This document shows positions 9,213 to 17,606 of a stretch of DNA of 64,000 bases, piece by piece. The stretch covers positions 37,266 to 101,265 of the forward strand of contig JAKFYB010000001.1 in assembly GCA_021731085.1 (NCBI GenBank), given 5' to 3'. The first letter of the stretch is position 1. Each line of letters begins with the position of its first letter. This stretch comes from Dehalococcoidia bacterium (GTDB lineage Bacteria; Chloroflexota; Dehalococcoidia; DSTF01; JACRBR01). The notes below the pieces were generated by a model that saw only the letters and a list, made by a program, of their open reading frames with translations, was not told the DNA's origin and ran no database searches. The translations under genes and the position numbers were made by a program.

Positions 9213-10047
9213 GGGTGGTGATCGGCCGGCATTGAAGGAGATACAGCGTGTTCCGCGCGATGGCGCACTCAACGTCGACCGCGTGACCGACGCCACGTTC
9301 GAGCACGATCGCCAATTGGGCAACTTCGAGAATTTCGGCGTCTGTGAGGCTGCAGGCGGATTGCAATGACTCAGGTACGGCTGTCTCCTCCGTGCCACAG
9401 TCTGTCATCACGGTCATGCGGTTCTTCAGCGCGATGTCTCGCCACGATACGGTTATCGGTTCCTTTTGCACGACGAATGTGTCCGGCGTGGCGATGCCGC
9501 CGACGATGCTCTCGCCGAGGCCCCAGTTCGCGTTGATCATCACCTCGTCGCGGCTGCCGGTGATCGGATTGGCGCTGAAGACGACGGCCGATACGTCCGA
9601 CGGCACGAGCTGTTGTACGAGCACGGCCATGCGCACATCGTCCACGGGCAGCCCGCGTTGGTGACGGTACGCGAGCGCTTCGGTGGACGAGGCGGAGAGG
9701 ACGCAGCGCCGCACCGCATCGACGAGCGCGTCGGCACCGCGGATGTTCAAGTACGTATCGTGTTGGCCCGCAAACGAAGCATCGCAGCCATCTTCGTCCA
9801 GCGCTGACGAACGAACGGCGACGGCGGGTTGCGTGGATCCGCAATGATCGCCGAGCCTGCGATACGCATGTTCGATTGTCTGGGCAAGGCTCGCGACCGC
9901 GTCGTCTCGTGTGGCGGGTACCGCAGCGATCGCGAAGCCGGGTGGGACCGTGTGTTGCGACGCGAGCCTGCTGAGGCTCGCGGCCTTGCCTCCGACGACG
10001 GTGTCATGGTGGCAGCCGTCTTCTCCGAGCCAGTGGATGTCGCTCAT
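9205..10047 (-). CDS. PEP synthase/PPDK ATP-binding domain protein (stand-alone)
   Basis: 280 residues equal to only the N-terminal ATP-grasp half of PEP synthase or pyruvate phosphate dikinase. Typical motifs: VGGKAASLSRL near the start, AVRSSALDEDG, ASFAGQHDTYLNI, NANWGLGESIVGG and a closing LLQCRPIT. There is no phosphohistidine or PEP-binding domain; those functions are encoded divergently at 10260-11837. The split mirrors phenylphosphate synthase, where one subunit resembles the ATP-binding part of PEP synthase and another the His-containing part. Expected to transfer phosphate from ATP to the partner's His. The substrate is not known. Confidence 0.88.
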   Translation of the reverse strand: MSDIHWLGEDGCHHDTVVGGKAASLSRLASQHTVPPGFAIAAVPATRDDAVASLAQTIEHAYRRLGDHCGSTQPAVAVRSSALDEDGCDASFAGQHDTYLNIRGADALVDAVRRCVLSASSTEALAYRHQRGLPVDDVRMAVLVQQLVPSDVSAVVFSANPITGSRDEVMINANWGLGESIVGGIATPDTFVVQKEPITVSWRDIALKNRMTVMTDCGTEETAVPESLQSACSLTDAEILEVAQLAIVLERGVGHAVDVECAIARNTLYLLQCRPITTLG

Positions 10048-10148
10048 AGCGGGTCGCTCATGACTTGCTCCAGGTGGGCAGGAAGCCCCGGTTGGGCGTC
10101 AATCTGGCTTCCGGCCGGGTGTCGCGCAGTCGCGGACATTCGGCTAAA

Positions 10149-10184
10149 TTAACGCGCATTAAGGAACGTTAACGCAGGTTAACG
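10149..10184. promoter_or_regulatory. four TTAA boxes at exact 10-bp spacing in divergent gap
   Basis: In the 212-base gap between the two divergently transcribed dikinase halves, TTAA occurs at 10149, 10159, 10169 and 10179. Three of the four are TTAACG and the third is embedded in CGTTAACG. A 10-bp step places all boxes on the same face of the helix, as expected for a cooperatively binding regulator that controls both directions. The repeat is seen directly; its role as operator is inferred. It lies 76-111 bases before the rightward ATG and 100-140 before the leftward one. Confidence 0.55.
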
Positions 10185-10259
10185 GATGGCCGCCAGCCGA
10201 GCGACTCGCATGCGGGCTGGCGGAGGCGAGTTGTTGACAGGTTCCCGAGGAGCAAACAG

Positions 10260-11837
10260 ATGACGACCGCGTTGACTTCATCCGTTCGGTGCGCGGACGG
10301 CACGGAGATTCCGCACGAGTGGGTGTACGACGAAGCGCCGCAGTGCGAGTGGATGCGCGACCGTTCCCACTGGCCTGACCCGATGATGCCGATGGAGCTG
10401 TGGCTCTGGAACCGCGCGCCCGCCGGCGCCGACCGCGCCTGGGCGGAGATCGACATGGAGCCGCCGGTGATGTTCCAGCGGTTCCAGATGGTCGGACCGT
10501 TCCTGTATGTCCGCACGACGATGCCGCCGATGGAGCGCCTGGCGCAAATGGCTCCTCGCTACGTCGCCGTCAGCCAGGAGTACGGCGGCCCATCACGCTT
10601 CTGGAAGACGTACTGCGAACCGCGCATCCAACGAACCTGTGACGAGATCGCCGCGATGCAGCCTGGGTCCGATCTGCAAGCGGCCGCCGAGGCCTGGTTC
10701 TACGGCTTCCACCAGACGTTCACGTCTCTCGCGCTGTTGTACATCCCGAACATGCGGCTCACGGCATTGCTCACGGAACACGTCGGCGCTGACGTGGAGC
10801 TGTTGGCCTTCGAGGTAACGCAGGGTGGTAACAACGCGACGCAGGACATCGATACAGAAATCTGGGACCTGGCCGCACTTGCCCGCGCGACGCCAGCCGT
10901 CACGAAGATCATCGGCTCAAACACTGAGGATGCGCTCAACGAGCTGCGTCGAGAGCCAGCAGCCGCTCCATTCGTCGTGGCGTTTGACGCGCTCATCGCC
11001 CGCCATGGGCGCCGCTCGCAAGCATGGATGTTGAACAAGCCAACCTGGGCCGAAGATCCGGCGTCCGCGCTCGCTCTCGTACGCGCGCAGCTGGGGGCGG
11101 AGGCTGTTTCGCCCGACGCGCTGCGCGAGCGCACGGCGAAACGCCGGCAGGAGTCGACGGAGCGCGTGCTCGCAGCGCTTCCGGCAGAGAAGCACGACGA
11201 GTTTCGCGAGATCGTCGGTGAACTCGACGGCTATGTGTCTGTGCGGGAGGGCCGGGCGTATTGGCAGCTCGTGATCTGTGGAGAGATGCGCGGACTGGCG
11301 CTGCGGATCGGCGATGAGCTGGTGCACGCGGGGCGCATCGATCGCGCGGACGACGTCCTCTTCCTCACGCCGGAGGACTTCCAGGCCGACGCGGATGCTG
11401 ATCTGCGCGCGCTGGTAGCCAAGAACCGCGAACAATGGACGCGCGACTGCGCACTGGAGCCACCGTTCACGATCGGTACACCCGGAGACGCTGCCACCCT
11501 AGCAGAAACCATGCGGGCCGAGCTGCGGGGCGCGCCAGCCAGCCGTGGTCAGGTCACGGGTACGGCTCGCGTGCTCAACAGCCCGGAAGAAGGACATCGC
11601 CTGCAGAAGGGCGACATCCTCGTCTGCGTGATGACGACGCCGGCCTGGACGCCCCTGTTCGCGATCGCTGGTGGCATCGTGACGGAAACAGGTGGCGCGC
11701 TCTCGCACCCGGCGATCACGGCGCGCGAGTATGGCATTCCGGCCGTCGTCGCGCTGCAGAAAGCAACGACGACGATCGCGGATGGCGCAACAGTCACGAT
11801 CGACGGCGCGAAAGGCACGGTCACTGTCACGGGATAG
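10260..11837 (+). CDS. PEP-utilising (phosphohistidine swivel) enzyme subunit
   Basis: 525 residues, preceded by a gaggag ribosome-binding site. The C-terminal 90 residues are the PEP-utilising mobile domain: GTARVLNSPEEGHRLQKGDI, then TETGGALSHPAITAREYGIP with the phospho-carrier H483. The N-terminal 400 residues are helical, Trp-rich and resemble the central region of PEP synthase-like enzymes such as phenylphosphate synthase alpha or rifampicin phosphotransferase; they probably form the acceptor-binding part. No ATP-grasp domain is present; that is the divergent gene at 9205-10047. Together they should make a two-subunit ATP-dependent dikinase (ATP to AMP plus phosphorylated substrate). 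Confidence 0.83.
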   Translation: MTTALTSSVRCADGTEIPHEWVYDEAPQCEWMRDRSHWPDPMMPMELWLWNRAPAGADRAWAEIDMEPPVMFQRFQMVGPFLYVRTTMPPMERLAQMAPRYVAVSQEYGGPSRFWKTYCEPRIQRTCDEIAAMQPGSDLQAAAEAWFYGFHQTFTSLALLYIPNMRLTALLTEHVGADVELLAFEVTQGGNNATQDIDTEIWDLAALARATPAVTKIIGSNTEDALNELRREPAAAPFVVAFDALIARHGRRSQAWMLNKPTWAEDPASALALVRAQLGAEAVSPDALRERTAKRRQESTERVLAALPAEKHDEFREIVGELDGYVSVREGRAYWQLVICGEMRGLALRIGDELVHAGRIDRADDVLFLTPEDFQADADADLRALVAKNREQWTRDCALEPPFTIGTPGDAATLAETMRAELRGAPASRGQVTGTARVLNSPEEGHRLQKGDILVCVMTTPAWTPLFAIAGGIVTETGGALSHPAITAREYGIPAVVALQKATTTIADGATVTIDGAKGTVTVTG

Positions 11838-11843
11838 CGAGAG

Positions 11844-12578
11844 TCATCGCCCCCGGGCGAGGCGGTCGATGAGCTCCACTGGTAGATCCACGGCGCTCAT
11901 CTTTTCCTGCACCGACGCGATGTCATACGGCACGCGATACCAGGTGAACGTCGCCGCTTCGCTGTCGTAGATCGCATAGCCGGCGCGCTTGTCACCGTCT
12001 CGCGGCTGGCCGACGCTGCCGGGATTCAGAATCAGGCGGTTGTTGCCCAGATCGAGTGTTTCGCCGTCCATCGCCAGCCCCATGCGTATGGCGCCGGGCG
12101 CAGTCTCCTCGAACCAGCACTGGACGTGCGTGTGTCCGACGATGCTCAGCTGCGTCGTCTGCAGTGCAAAGTGCGCCCTCGTGTCCTCCGGCTCGAACAG
12201 GTACTCGCGGTCGGGCTCGCGCAGGCTCCCATGGACGAGCGTGACGCCGTGCTCGATGCGCACCTGCGGCAGGGCCGCAAGCAACGCCCGCTCGTCCGAG
12301 GAGATAGCGGTCGACGTCCACGCGACCGCCCGCGCGGCGAGATAGTTGAAGTTGTCTGTGTCGGAGAGACCACAAGCGGCGAGATCGTGGTTTCCCGCCA
12401 CTGACACGGCGTTCCGACCATCGAGAAGCGCCAGCACCTCGGACGGCTGCGGCCCGTAGCCGACGATGTCGCCGGCTGTCCATACGGCGTTGACGATCCC
12501 GCCTGCATCGGCATGCGCAAGCACGGCAGTCAACGCCTCAAGATTGCTGTGAATGTCCGACAGCACGGCGACGCGCAT
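11844..12578 (-). CDS. calcineurin-like metallophosphoesterase (YfcE/MJ0936 type)
   Basis: 244 residues with all metal-binding motifs of the family in order: SDIHSN at the start, AGDIVGYG, GNHDLAA, LVHGSLRE and VGHTHVQ. The N-terminal DxH at residues 8-10 places the start firmly. These enzymes hydrolyse phosphodiesters with two bound metal ions, usually in the cytosol; the physiological substrate is unknown here. Convergent with the dikinase subunit, ending 7 bases from it. Confidence 0.9.
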   Translation of the reverse strand: MRVAVLSDIHSNLEALTAVLAHADAGGIVNAVWTAGDIVGYGPQPSEVLALLDGRNAVSVAGNHDLAACGLSDTDNFNYLAARAVAWTSTAISSDERALLAALPQVRIEHGVTLVHGSLREPDREYLFEPEDTRAHFALQTTQLSIVGHTHVQCWFEETAPGAIRMGLAMDGETLDLGNNRLILNPGSVGQPRDGDKRAGYAIYDSEAATFTWYRVPYDIASVQEKMSAVDLPVELIDRLARGR

Positions 12579-12611
12579 ATGTTGGACCTTGCTTGAACGC
12601 CAGATCGTCGC

Positions 12612-13061
12612 TTATGCCGTTCCCAGCGCCCTCGCCTTGATCTGATCGAACTCGGCCTGCGTGAGCGCGCCCTGCTGAAGGAGCGCGTGCGCCTTCGCGA
12701 TGTCGTCGCTCGTCGTGATCGGCCCCGACGCAGACGAGTGCGCCGACATGTGCATGTGCTGCAACTTCGCCTCGTGGATCTCCTCTACGGACGGCTTCGG
12801 CCGCGCGATCATATAGATGAGGGCGCCAAGGAACGGCACGATGAATATCAGGAAAATCCAGGCCGCCTTCCCAAATCCGCTGAGGTTACGCCGGTGGAAG
12901 ATATCGGCGAACACCGCGATGAAGACCCAAATCGCCATCATCCAGAAGAACATTACGATGATCCACTCCACGACATGCCAGAATGTGATGTCATCCAGTA
13001 GTAGTGCAGGCACGACTTCCTCCAAGCTACTGAGCGCGCCGGGCGACCGGTCGCCCGTCAT
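12612..13061 (-). CDS. PLDc_N membrane protein with C-terminal SHOCT domain
   Basis: 149 residues. Two membrane helices at about 28-52 and 65-87, the second within the PLDc_N signature (GFGKAAWIFLIFIVPFLGAL then YMIARPK). A C-terminal SHOCT motif follows (DDIAKAHALLQQGALTQAEF then DQIKARAL). PLDc_N proteins without the phospholipase domain are common small envelope proteins of unknown role. SHOCT segments are thought to mediate oligomerisation. Residues 1-25 may be non-coding extension if a later start is used. Confidence 0.82.
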   Translation of the reverse strand: MTGDRSPGALSSLEEVVPALLLDDITFWHVVEWIIVMFFWMMAIWVFIAVFADIFHRRNLSGFGKAAWIFLIFIVPFLGALIYMIARPKPSVEEIHEAKLQHMHMSAHSSASGPITTSDDIAKAHALLQQGALTQAEFDQIKARALGTA

Positions 13062-13136
13062 GACGTCAGCAGCGCGTCTATTGTAGTCCTAGCCGCGGGT
13101 TCGCGTGCGATGGCCAGATCGAGGCGCCTCACGCGG

Positions 13137-13664
13137 CTACTTGCGTGCGTCCTTGACGTCCTGTGGATGGATCACAAGCACCGGAGCAACGCCGGACTGG
13201 ATCACCTTCTCCGTGACACTGCCGACGAACCTCTTCGCGAGCCCAGTGCGGCCATGCGTGGACATCACGATCACGTCAGGGGCGAGCCGTTCGGCAGCCC
13301 GCATGATCGCAGCCGCGCCATCCTTGTCCACCTCAGGGTTGGTCGTGAACGACGACCCAGCCGGCAGTTGCCCACCAATGCCTCGAAGATAGGTTTCGAT
13401 CTGGTCGAGGCGGGCGTCAATGGCCTGACTCTTGTTGGCGAGGAGCGAAGGTTCCTTCTGCTCGAACGCCCTGGGCTGGCTGCCCTGACCACTCAGGCCA
13501 TACGCCTGATCGATCGGCTTCATGTTGCCTGCGCGTACCTCGTGCGCATCATCGGATGCACAGAACAGGATGAACTCGGCACCGGGCAACGCAGCGAGCC
13601 GACAGAGCAATGGGAGTGTCGACTCGGCGAACTCCGAGCCATCAAACGTCGCCATGATCTTCAT
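13137..13664 (-). CDS. universal stress protein (UspA family)
   Basis: 175 residues from the ATG at 13664, chosen because an aggagg ribosome-binding site sits just upstream; a longer frame adds nine unrelated residues. Starts MKIMATFDGSEFAE and ends with the nucleotide-binding loop of ATP-binding UspA proteins (VMSTHGRTGLAKRFVGSVTE then KVIQSGVAPVLVI; G-x2-G-x9-G-S/T pattern). Residues 55-95 form a longer insertion than usual. A cytosolic stress-related ATP-binding protein. Possibly related to energy or K+ stress, but no direct link to the Kdp locus is seen. Confidence 0.9.
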   Translation of the reverse strand: MKIMATFDGSEFAESTLPLLCRLAALPGAEFILFCASDDAHEVRAGNMKPIDQAYGLSGQGSQPRAFEQKEPSLLANKSQAIDARLDQIETYLRGIGGQLPAGSSFTTNPEVDKDGAAAIMRAAERLAPDVIVMSTHGRTGLAKRFVGSVTEKVIQSGVAPVLVIHPQDVKDARK

Positions 13665-13955
13665 CGAGAGCCTCCTGTGGTACGCGCGCACGGTTCGTGT
13701 GGGGGGTCATGATTGCACGAAAGATCCATATCTGCACAGCCTCCGTGCGCCTGCTCCAGGACGGCTATGGGTGGATCCCAGAGCTTGACACCACTGTCTC
13801 ATGGCTGCGAACATACGTTCGACGGTCAATCCCACGAACCGAAGCCACAAACCGACCGCGTGGGCACTCAGCCTGCGATTGACCTGACCGCTTGACCGGT
13901 TACCCATCCAGCGGCTCATAGAATAAGCGGCGGACGGCCAACAGTACGGAGGCAC
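13665..13955. other. non-coding gap before DnaD gene
   Basis: 291 bases between the divergent Usp and DnaD-like genes. No convincing open frame: the reverse-strand frame that covers it runs into the DnaD gene and has a composition unlike a protein. No strong hairpin was noticed. Promoters for both flanking genes probably lie here, but no clear -35/-10 pair could be picked with confidence. Confidence 0.4.
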
Positions 13956-14738
13956 ATGACATTCACAGGCTTCCCCTCCGGTGGGAAGGCGACCGCCATC
14001 CCGAATGTGTTCTTCACGGATCTGCTGCCGCAGCTCACGGACCCGGGCGACCTGGCCGTGGTCTTGTGCGCTTTCCGTGCAATCGGGCACAAGCGAGGGT
14101 ATCCACGCTACATAACGGCGAGCGATTTGGCTTCGGAGCCGGCACTGGTAGCCACCCAAAAGGTGCCAAACGAACTCCTCCGTTCCGAAAAGCAAAAATT
14201 ACCGAACGAACTCGAGTCTGAATCTAAGGAAATTGGATATTCCGCCATTAACCGGGGTTTTCGACGAGCGACTGAACTCGGCATCCTGCTGCCTCTCACC
14301 GTGGAGCGGGACGGGGAGCGTATCGAGCTCTACTTCTTGAACGCGCCTGCCGACCGCCGCGGACTGGAGGCCGTCCGCTCGGGTTCCGTCGATATCGGCG
14401 CCATCCCCCGAGCGCAGCCGGCTGGGGCGCCCGCGCGTTCGAGCATCTTCGCGCTGTATGAGTCGCTCATCGGTACGATCTCGCCGCTGATCGCCGACGA
14501 GCTCGCCGAAGCCGAGCGCCTCTATCCCGCCGAGTGGCTCGAAGCGGCGTTCCGGGAGGCTGCGGCACAGAACGCGCGCTCCTGGCGCTACGTCTCACGC
14601 ATTCTTGAACGATGGGCAATTGAAGGACCAGACCATGCGACGATTGAGCGAAGTGCTACCGGAGTCTCTGCGCAAGGAGACGACCGCTACTTCCGCGGGA
14701 AGTACGGAAAGATCCTCAAGCAGCGCCTCAACCCCTGA
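13956..14738 (+). CDS. DnaD-domain replication protein
   Basis: 260 residues. The N-terminal part (1-120) resembles a winged-helix replication protein (FFTDLLPQLTDPGDLAVVLC) and residues 165-225 match the DnaD/DnaB-like C-terminal domain (ALYESLIGTISPLIADELAE through SWRYVSRILERW). DnaD-type proteins help load the replicative helicase at the origin or at restart forks. It overlaps the following DnaC-like ATPase gene by about 100 bases, a strong indication that the two act together. The region from 14160 to 14240 is notably AT-richer, encoding a Lys/Glu-rich linker. Confidence 0.85.
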   Translation: MTFTGFPSGGKATAIPNVFFTDLLPQLTDPGDLAVVLCAFRAIGHKRGYPRYITASDLASEPALVATQKVPNELLRSEKQKLPNELESESKEIGYSAINRGFRRATELGILLPLTVERDGERIELYFLNAPADRRGLEAVRSGSVDIGAIPRAQPAGAPARSSIFALYESLIGTISPLIADELAEAERLYPAEWLEAAFREAAAQNARSWRYVSRILERWAIEGPDHATIERSATGVSAQGDDRYFRGKYGKILKQRLNP

Positions 14739-16074
14739 CACGGAGGATGGGCGCCCTCGCCCGTCTGCGGTGCCGCCGATCGCAGTAGCCGACATCGGCG
14801 CGTGTTCGCTGTGCCACGGCGCGCGTTTTGTGCGGGTGAGCGTGCCGCTCGGGCATCCCGACTTCGGCTCGGTCGTCGCTTGCACATGCGCAACGGAACA
14901 GACGGAGTCGCAGCGCGCCGACCGCCTGCAGCGCTACTCGAACATCGGTGCGCTCTCGCGGCTCACGTTCACGAACCTGATCGCCCGCGGCCGCAGTCCG
15001 GACGCTCGCGCACAGGACACATATCGCCGCTGCGTGGAAGACGCGCGCGCGTTCGCGGAGGAAGCCGACGGCTGGATCGTACTGTCGGGCGCGAGCGGTT
15101 GTGGCAAGACGCATATCGCCGCGGCCGTAGTCAATCGCATGCTCGAACGCGGCGAGCCCGCGCTGTTCATGGTCGTGCCGGATCTGCTCGACCACCTGCG
15201 CGCCGCATACGACCCGAACGCAGAGATGGGATACGACGAACTGTTCGAGCGTGTCCGGAATGCGCCGCTGCTCGTACTCGACGACCTTGGCGCGCAGTCA
15301 GCGACGCCGTGGGCGCAGGAGAAGCTGTTCCAGATCATCAACCATCGTTTCAACACGCGACTGCCGACGATCGTCACGACAAACCTCGCCCCGGATCAGA
15401 TCGACGACCGCCTGCGGACCCGGCTTAGCGACGCCGGCATCGGCCGCATCTACGTGCTCGAACAACGGCGCAACAGCGAGCTGCGGTCGCTCGACGTGCT
15501 CGATCACCCCGTCATCCGCGACATGACGTTCGAGCGATTCGAGATCAACGCCGCGCATCTCGCTCCCGACGACCGGCGGCGCGTCGAGAACGCGTACCGC
15601 CAGGCGCTCGCGTTCGCCGAACACCCGGACGGATGGCTGCTGTTCATGGGGCCGCACGGCGCGGGCAAGACGCATCTCGCCGCTGCCATCGCGAACTACC
15701 GCCGTGCCCGCGGCGAGGCCGTGACCTTCATGAAAGTGCCGAAGCTGCTCGAGTTCCTGCGCCGCCGCTTCGGGGAGGACTCCGCCAGTTCGTACGAAGC
15801 GTTCGACGAGATGGAGAACACACCGCTTCTCATCCTCGACGACCTCGACTCGCAGACATCGATCGCCTGGGTGCGCGACCGTCTGTTCCAACTGCTCGAC
15901 CACCGCCACACCTCACGCCTGCCGACAGTCATCACGACAGCGCTCTCGCTGGACGATCTGGGCGAACGGCTGGCATCGCGCTTCGTCGACCACGCCGTCT
16001 GCAGCGTCATCGTGCTCGGCGAGCCACAGCGCGAAGAGACACGCCCGCGTCGCGGGCGAAAGAAGGCCACGTGA
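14635..16074 (+). CDS. tandem DnaC/IstB-like AAA+ ATPase (two ATPase domains)
   Basis: 479 residues from the ATG at 14635 (gaagga ribosome-binding site); an earlier ATG at 14605 adds ten residues. A possible Cys-rich zinc site (CSLCHGARF and ACTCA) precedes the first ATPase module, as in DnaC/DnaI loaders. Module 1 has Walker A GASGCGKT (152-159) and Walker B LLVLDDLGAQ; module 2 has Walker A GPHGAGKT (339-346) and Walker B LLILDDLDSQ. Normal DnaC, DnaI and IstB proteins have one such module and about 250-310 residues. Both nucleotide sites look intact. With the overlapping DnaD gene it probably forms the helicase-loading pair; a transposon role (IstB) is unlikely as no IstA is nearby. Confidence 0.88.
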   Translation: MRRLSEVLPESLRKETTATSAGSTERSSSSASTPDTEDGRPRPSAVPPIAVADIGACSLCHGARFVRVSVPLGHPDFGSVVACTCATEQTESQRADRLQRYSNIGALSRLTFTNLIARGRSPDARAQDTYRRCVEDARAFAEEADGWIVLSGASGCGKTHIAAAVVNRMLERGEPALFMVVPDLLDHLRAAYDPNAEMGYDELFERVRNAPLLVLDDLGAQSATPWAQEKLFQIINHRFNTRLPTIVTTNLAPDQIDDRLRTRLSDAGIGRIYVLEQRRNSELRSLDVLDHPVIRDMTFERFEINAAHLAPDDRRRVENAYRQALAFAEHPDGWLLFMGPHGAGKTHLAAAIANYRRARGEAVTFMKVPKLLEFLRRRFGEDSASSYEAFDEMENTPLLILDDLDSQTSIAWVRDRLFQLLDHRHTSRLPTVITTALSLDDLGERLASRFVDHAVCSVIVLGEPQREETRPRRGRKKAT

Positions 16075-16937
16075 GCACCGCCAAGCGTGCCCTCGTGCTG
16101 GGCGGTGGTGGCACCATCGGCGTTGCATGGGAGGTAGCCATGCTCGCCGGCCTGCTCGAACACGGCCTCGATGCGCGGGACGCGGATCTGGTCGTCGGTA
16201 CATCAGCGGGTTCCGTCGTCGGAGCGTGGGTCGCCCACAAGCATGACCTCGCCGAGCGTGCGCGAGACCGCGGTGAGAAGCCAGTTGGGCGGGCGATTGC
16301 GACGCCCGCGGCACCGACGAGTGTCGCCGACGTCTTCCGACTATGGGGATCGTTCGACGAGATGACGCCCGACCGCTGCGCTCAGATCGGCGCCATGGCG
16401 CTGGCCGCCGACACCGCACCGCAGGAGGAGTGGTTGGCTGGTTTTATCGACGATGGATCCGGCTGGCCTGCGACATCGTTCTGGGTTTGCGCTGTTGACT
16501 GTGAGAGCGGTGAGCTGCGCATCTTCACTAAGAACGACGGCGTGCCGATCAATGTGGCGATTGCCGCATCATGCGCCGTGCCCGGGCTGTTTCCACCCGT
16601 ATCGATCGATGGGCGACGCTACACGGATGGCGGCGTTCGGTCATGGACATCCGCGGACATTGTCGCCGTCGAGACGCCGGAGCGTGTACTCATCGTGGCA
16701 CCCGCGGGCATACCCGGCGCACCTGGGGTGCGGGGATTGGCCGCGCGGCAACTCGCGGCGGAGATGCAGATGCTCCTCGAAGCCGGCATTGATGCGAAGC
16801 TGGTGACGATGGACGACGCGGCGCAGTCGTTGGCGCCGAACTGGATGGATCCCGCGGGCCGCCCTGCCGCCGTCGAGGCCGCCGCAGTCCACGCAGCCAG
16901 GATCGGCTCCGAGTTGAGCGCATGGTGGGCTGGCTGA
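16071..16937 (+). CDS. patatin-like phospholipase
   Basis: 288 residues from a GTG that overlaps the stop of the ATPase gene (GTGA). Patatin signatures are complete: oxyanion loop GGGGTIGVAW, nucleophile elbow VGTSAGS (GxSxG) and the catalytic Asp in TDGG. These serine-aspartate dyad hydrolases cleave acyl esters of phospholipids, normally at the cytosolic face. Length is typical for bacterial RssA/YchK-type members. The overlap with the replication gene implies co-transcription, though no functional tie is obvious. Confidence 0.92.
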   Translation: MSTAKRALVLGGGGTIGVAWEVAMLAGLLEHGLDARDADLVVGTSAGSVVGAWVAHKHDLAERARDRGEKPVGRAIATPAAPTSVADVFRLWGSFDEMTPDRCAQIGAMALAADTAPQEEWLAGFIDDGSGWPATSFWVCAVDCESGELRIFTKNDGVPINVAIAASCAVPGLFPPVSIDGRRYTDGGVRSWTSADIVAVETPERVLIVAPAGIPGAPGVRGLAARQLAAEMQMLLEAGIDAKLVTMDDAAQSLAPNWMDPAGRPAAVEAAAVHAARIGSELSAWWAG

Positions 16938-16982
16938 TGGCATCCAAGGCTACGCGAACATCGCTCCGGTAAACTCGCACAT

Positions 16983-17606
16983 ATGACAGGTGAAACGGTA
17001 CCCCACGGGAACGGCATGACGGAGGAGGTCCTCGTGGGCTTGCGCGTCGTTCTGCACGCCCTGGTGGAGCCGTTGTTCAAGGCGCAGCAGCCGTGGGCGC
17101 TGATGGGTAGCTCGGCGTCTGTCCTGCAGGGCATCCCCGACTACACGCCGCCCGACATCGACATCACGACAACGATGGAAGGTGCGTACATCATGGAGGG
17201 CGCGATCGCCCACTCCGGCGTGATGGTGAGACCGGTTGGCTACAGTGTGCGCGAGCCCTATGCGAGCTACTTCGGCGTGTTTGAGATCGCAGGCATGAAG
17301 ACGGAAGTGATGGGTGACCTCGTCATCAAGTGCGGGGATGGCGCGATCGACGTGAAGGATCACTGGTCGCGGTGGAGCGACAAGGTGCGGCTGCTGCACT
17401 TCGAGGATCTGCATGTGCCCGTCATCCCGCTCGAATGGCAGCTTGTCGCGAATACGCTGCTGCAGCGCCCGGAGCGTATCAACGGCATCGTCAGCTATCT
17501 GCACGAGCACGGATACGATGCACCGTACTTGCGCGGTCTGCTCGACGACAAAACGCTCGGTGAGCGGACGATCGCTGCGGTGCGGGAGGCGATGCATCTT
17601 GACTAG
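16983..17606 (+). CDS. nucleotidyltransferase-fold protein
   Basis: 207 residues. Residues 38-65 (WALMGSSASVLQGIPDYTPP then DIDITT) show the G-S...D-x-D pattern of the pol-beta nucleotidyltransferase fold, and a later LLQRPERINGIVSYLHEHGY resembles the helical tail of such proteins. It is probably of the class found as stand-alone, uncharacterised enzymes (aminoglycoside-adenylyltransferase or MNT-like). The methyltransferase start overlaps its stop, so the two are coupled. No HEPN partner is next to it, which argues against a classical HEPN/MNT toxin-antitoxin pair. Confidence 0.6.
   Translation: MTGETVPHGNGMTEEVLVGLRVVLHALVEPLFKAQQPWALMGSSASVLQGIPDYTPPDIDITTTMEGAYIMEGAIAHSGVMVRPVGYSVREPYASYFGVFEIAGMKTEVMGDLVIKCGDGAIDVKDHWSRWSDKVRLLHFEDLHVPVIPLEWQLVANTLLQRPERINGIVSYLHEHGYDAPYLRGLLDDKTLGERTIAAVREAMHLD

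Noticed and set aside
10234..10239. TTGACA as a -35 box for the dikinase subunit gene
   Set aside because: Only about 20 bases before the ATG, leaving no room for a -10 and leader.
13707..14195. Reverse 162-residue frame before and over the DnaD gene
   Set aside because: Overlaps the DnaD start, has no domain or ribosome-binding site and no conserved pattern.
14635..16074. IstB transposition helper
   Set aside because: No IstA transposase, no inverted repeats, and the overlap with a DnaD gene fits a replication role.
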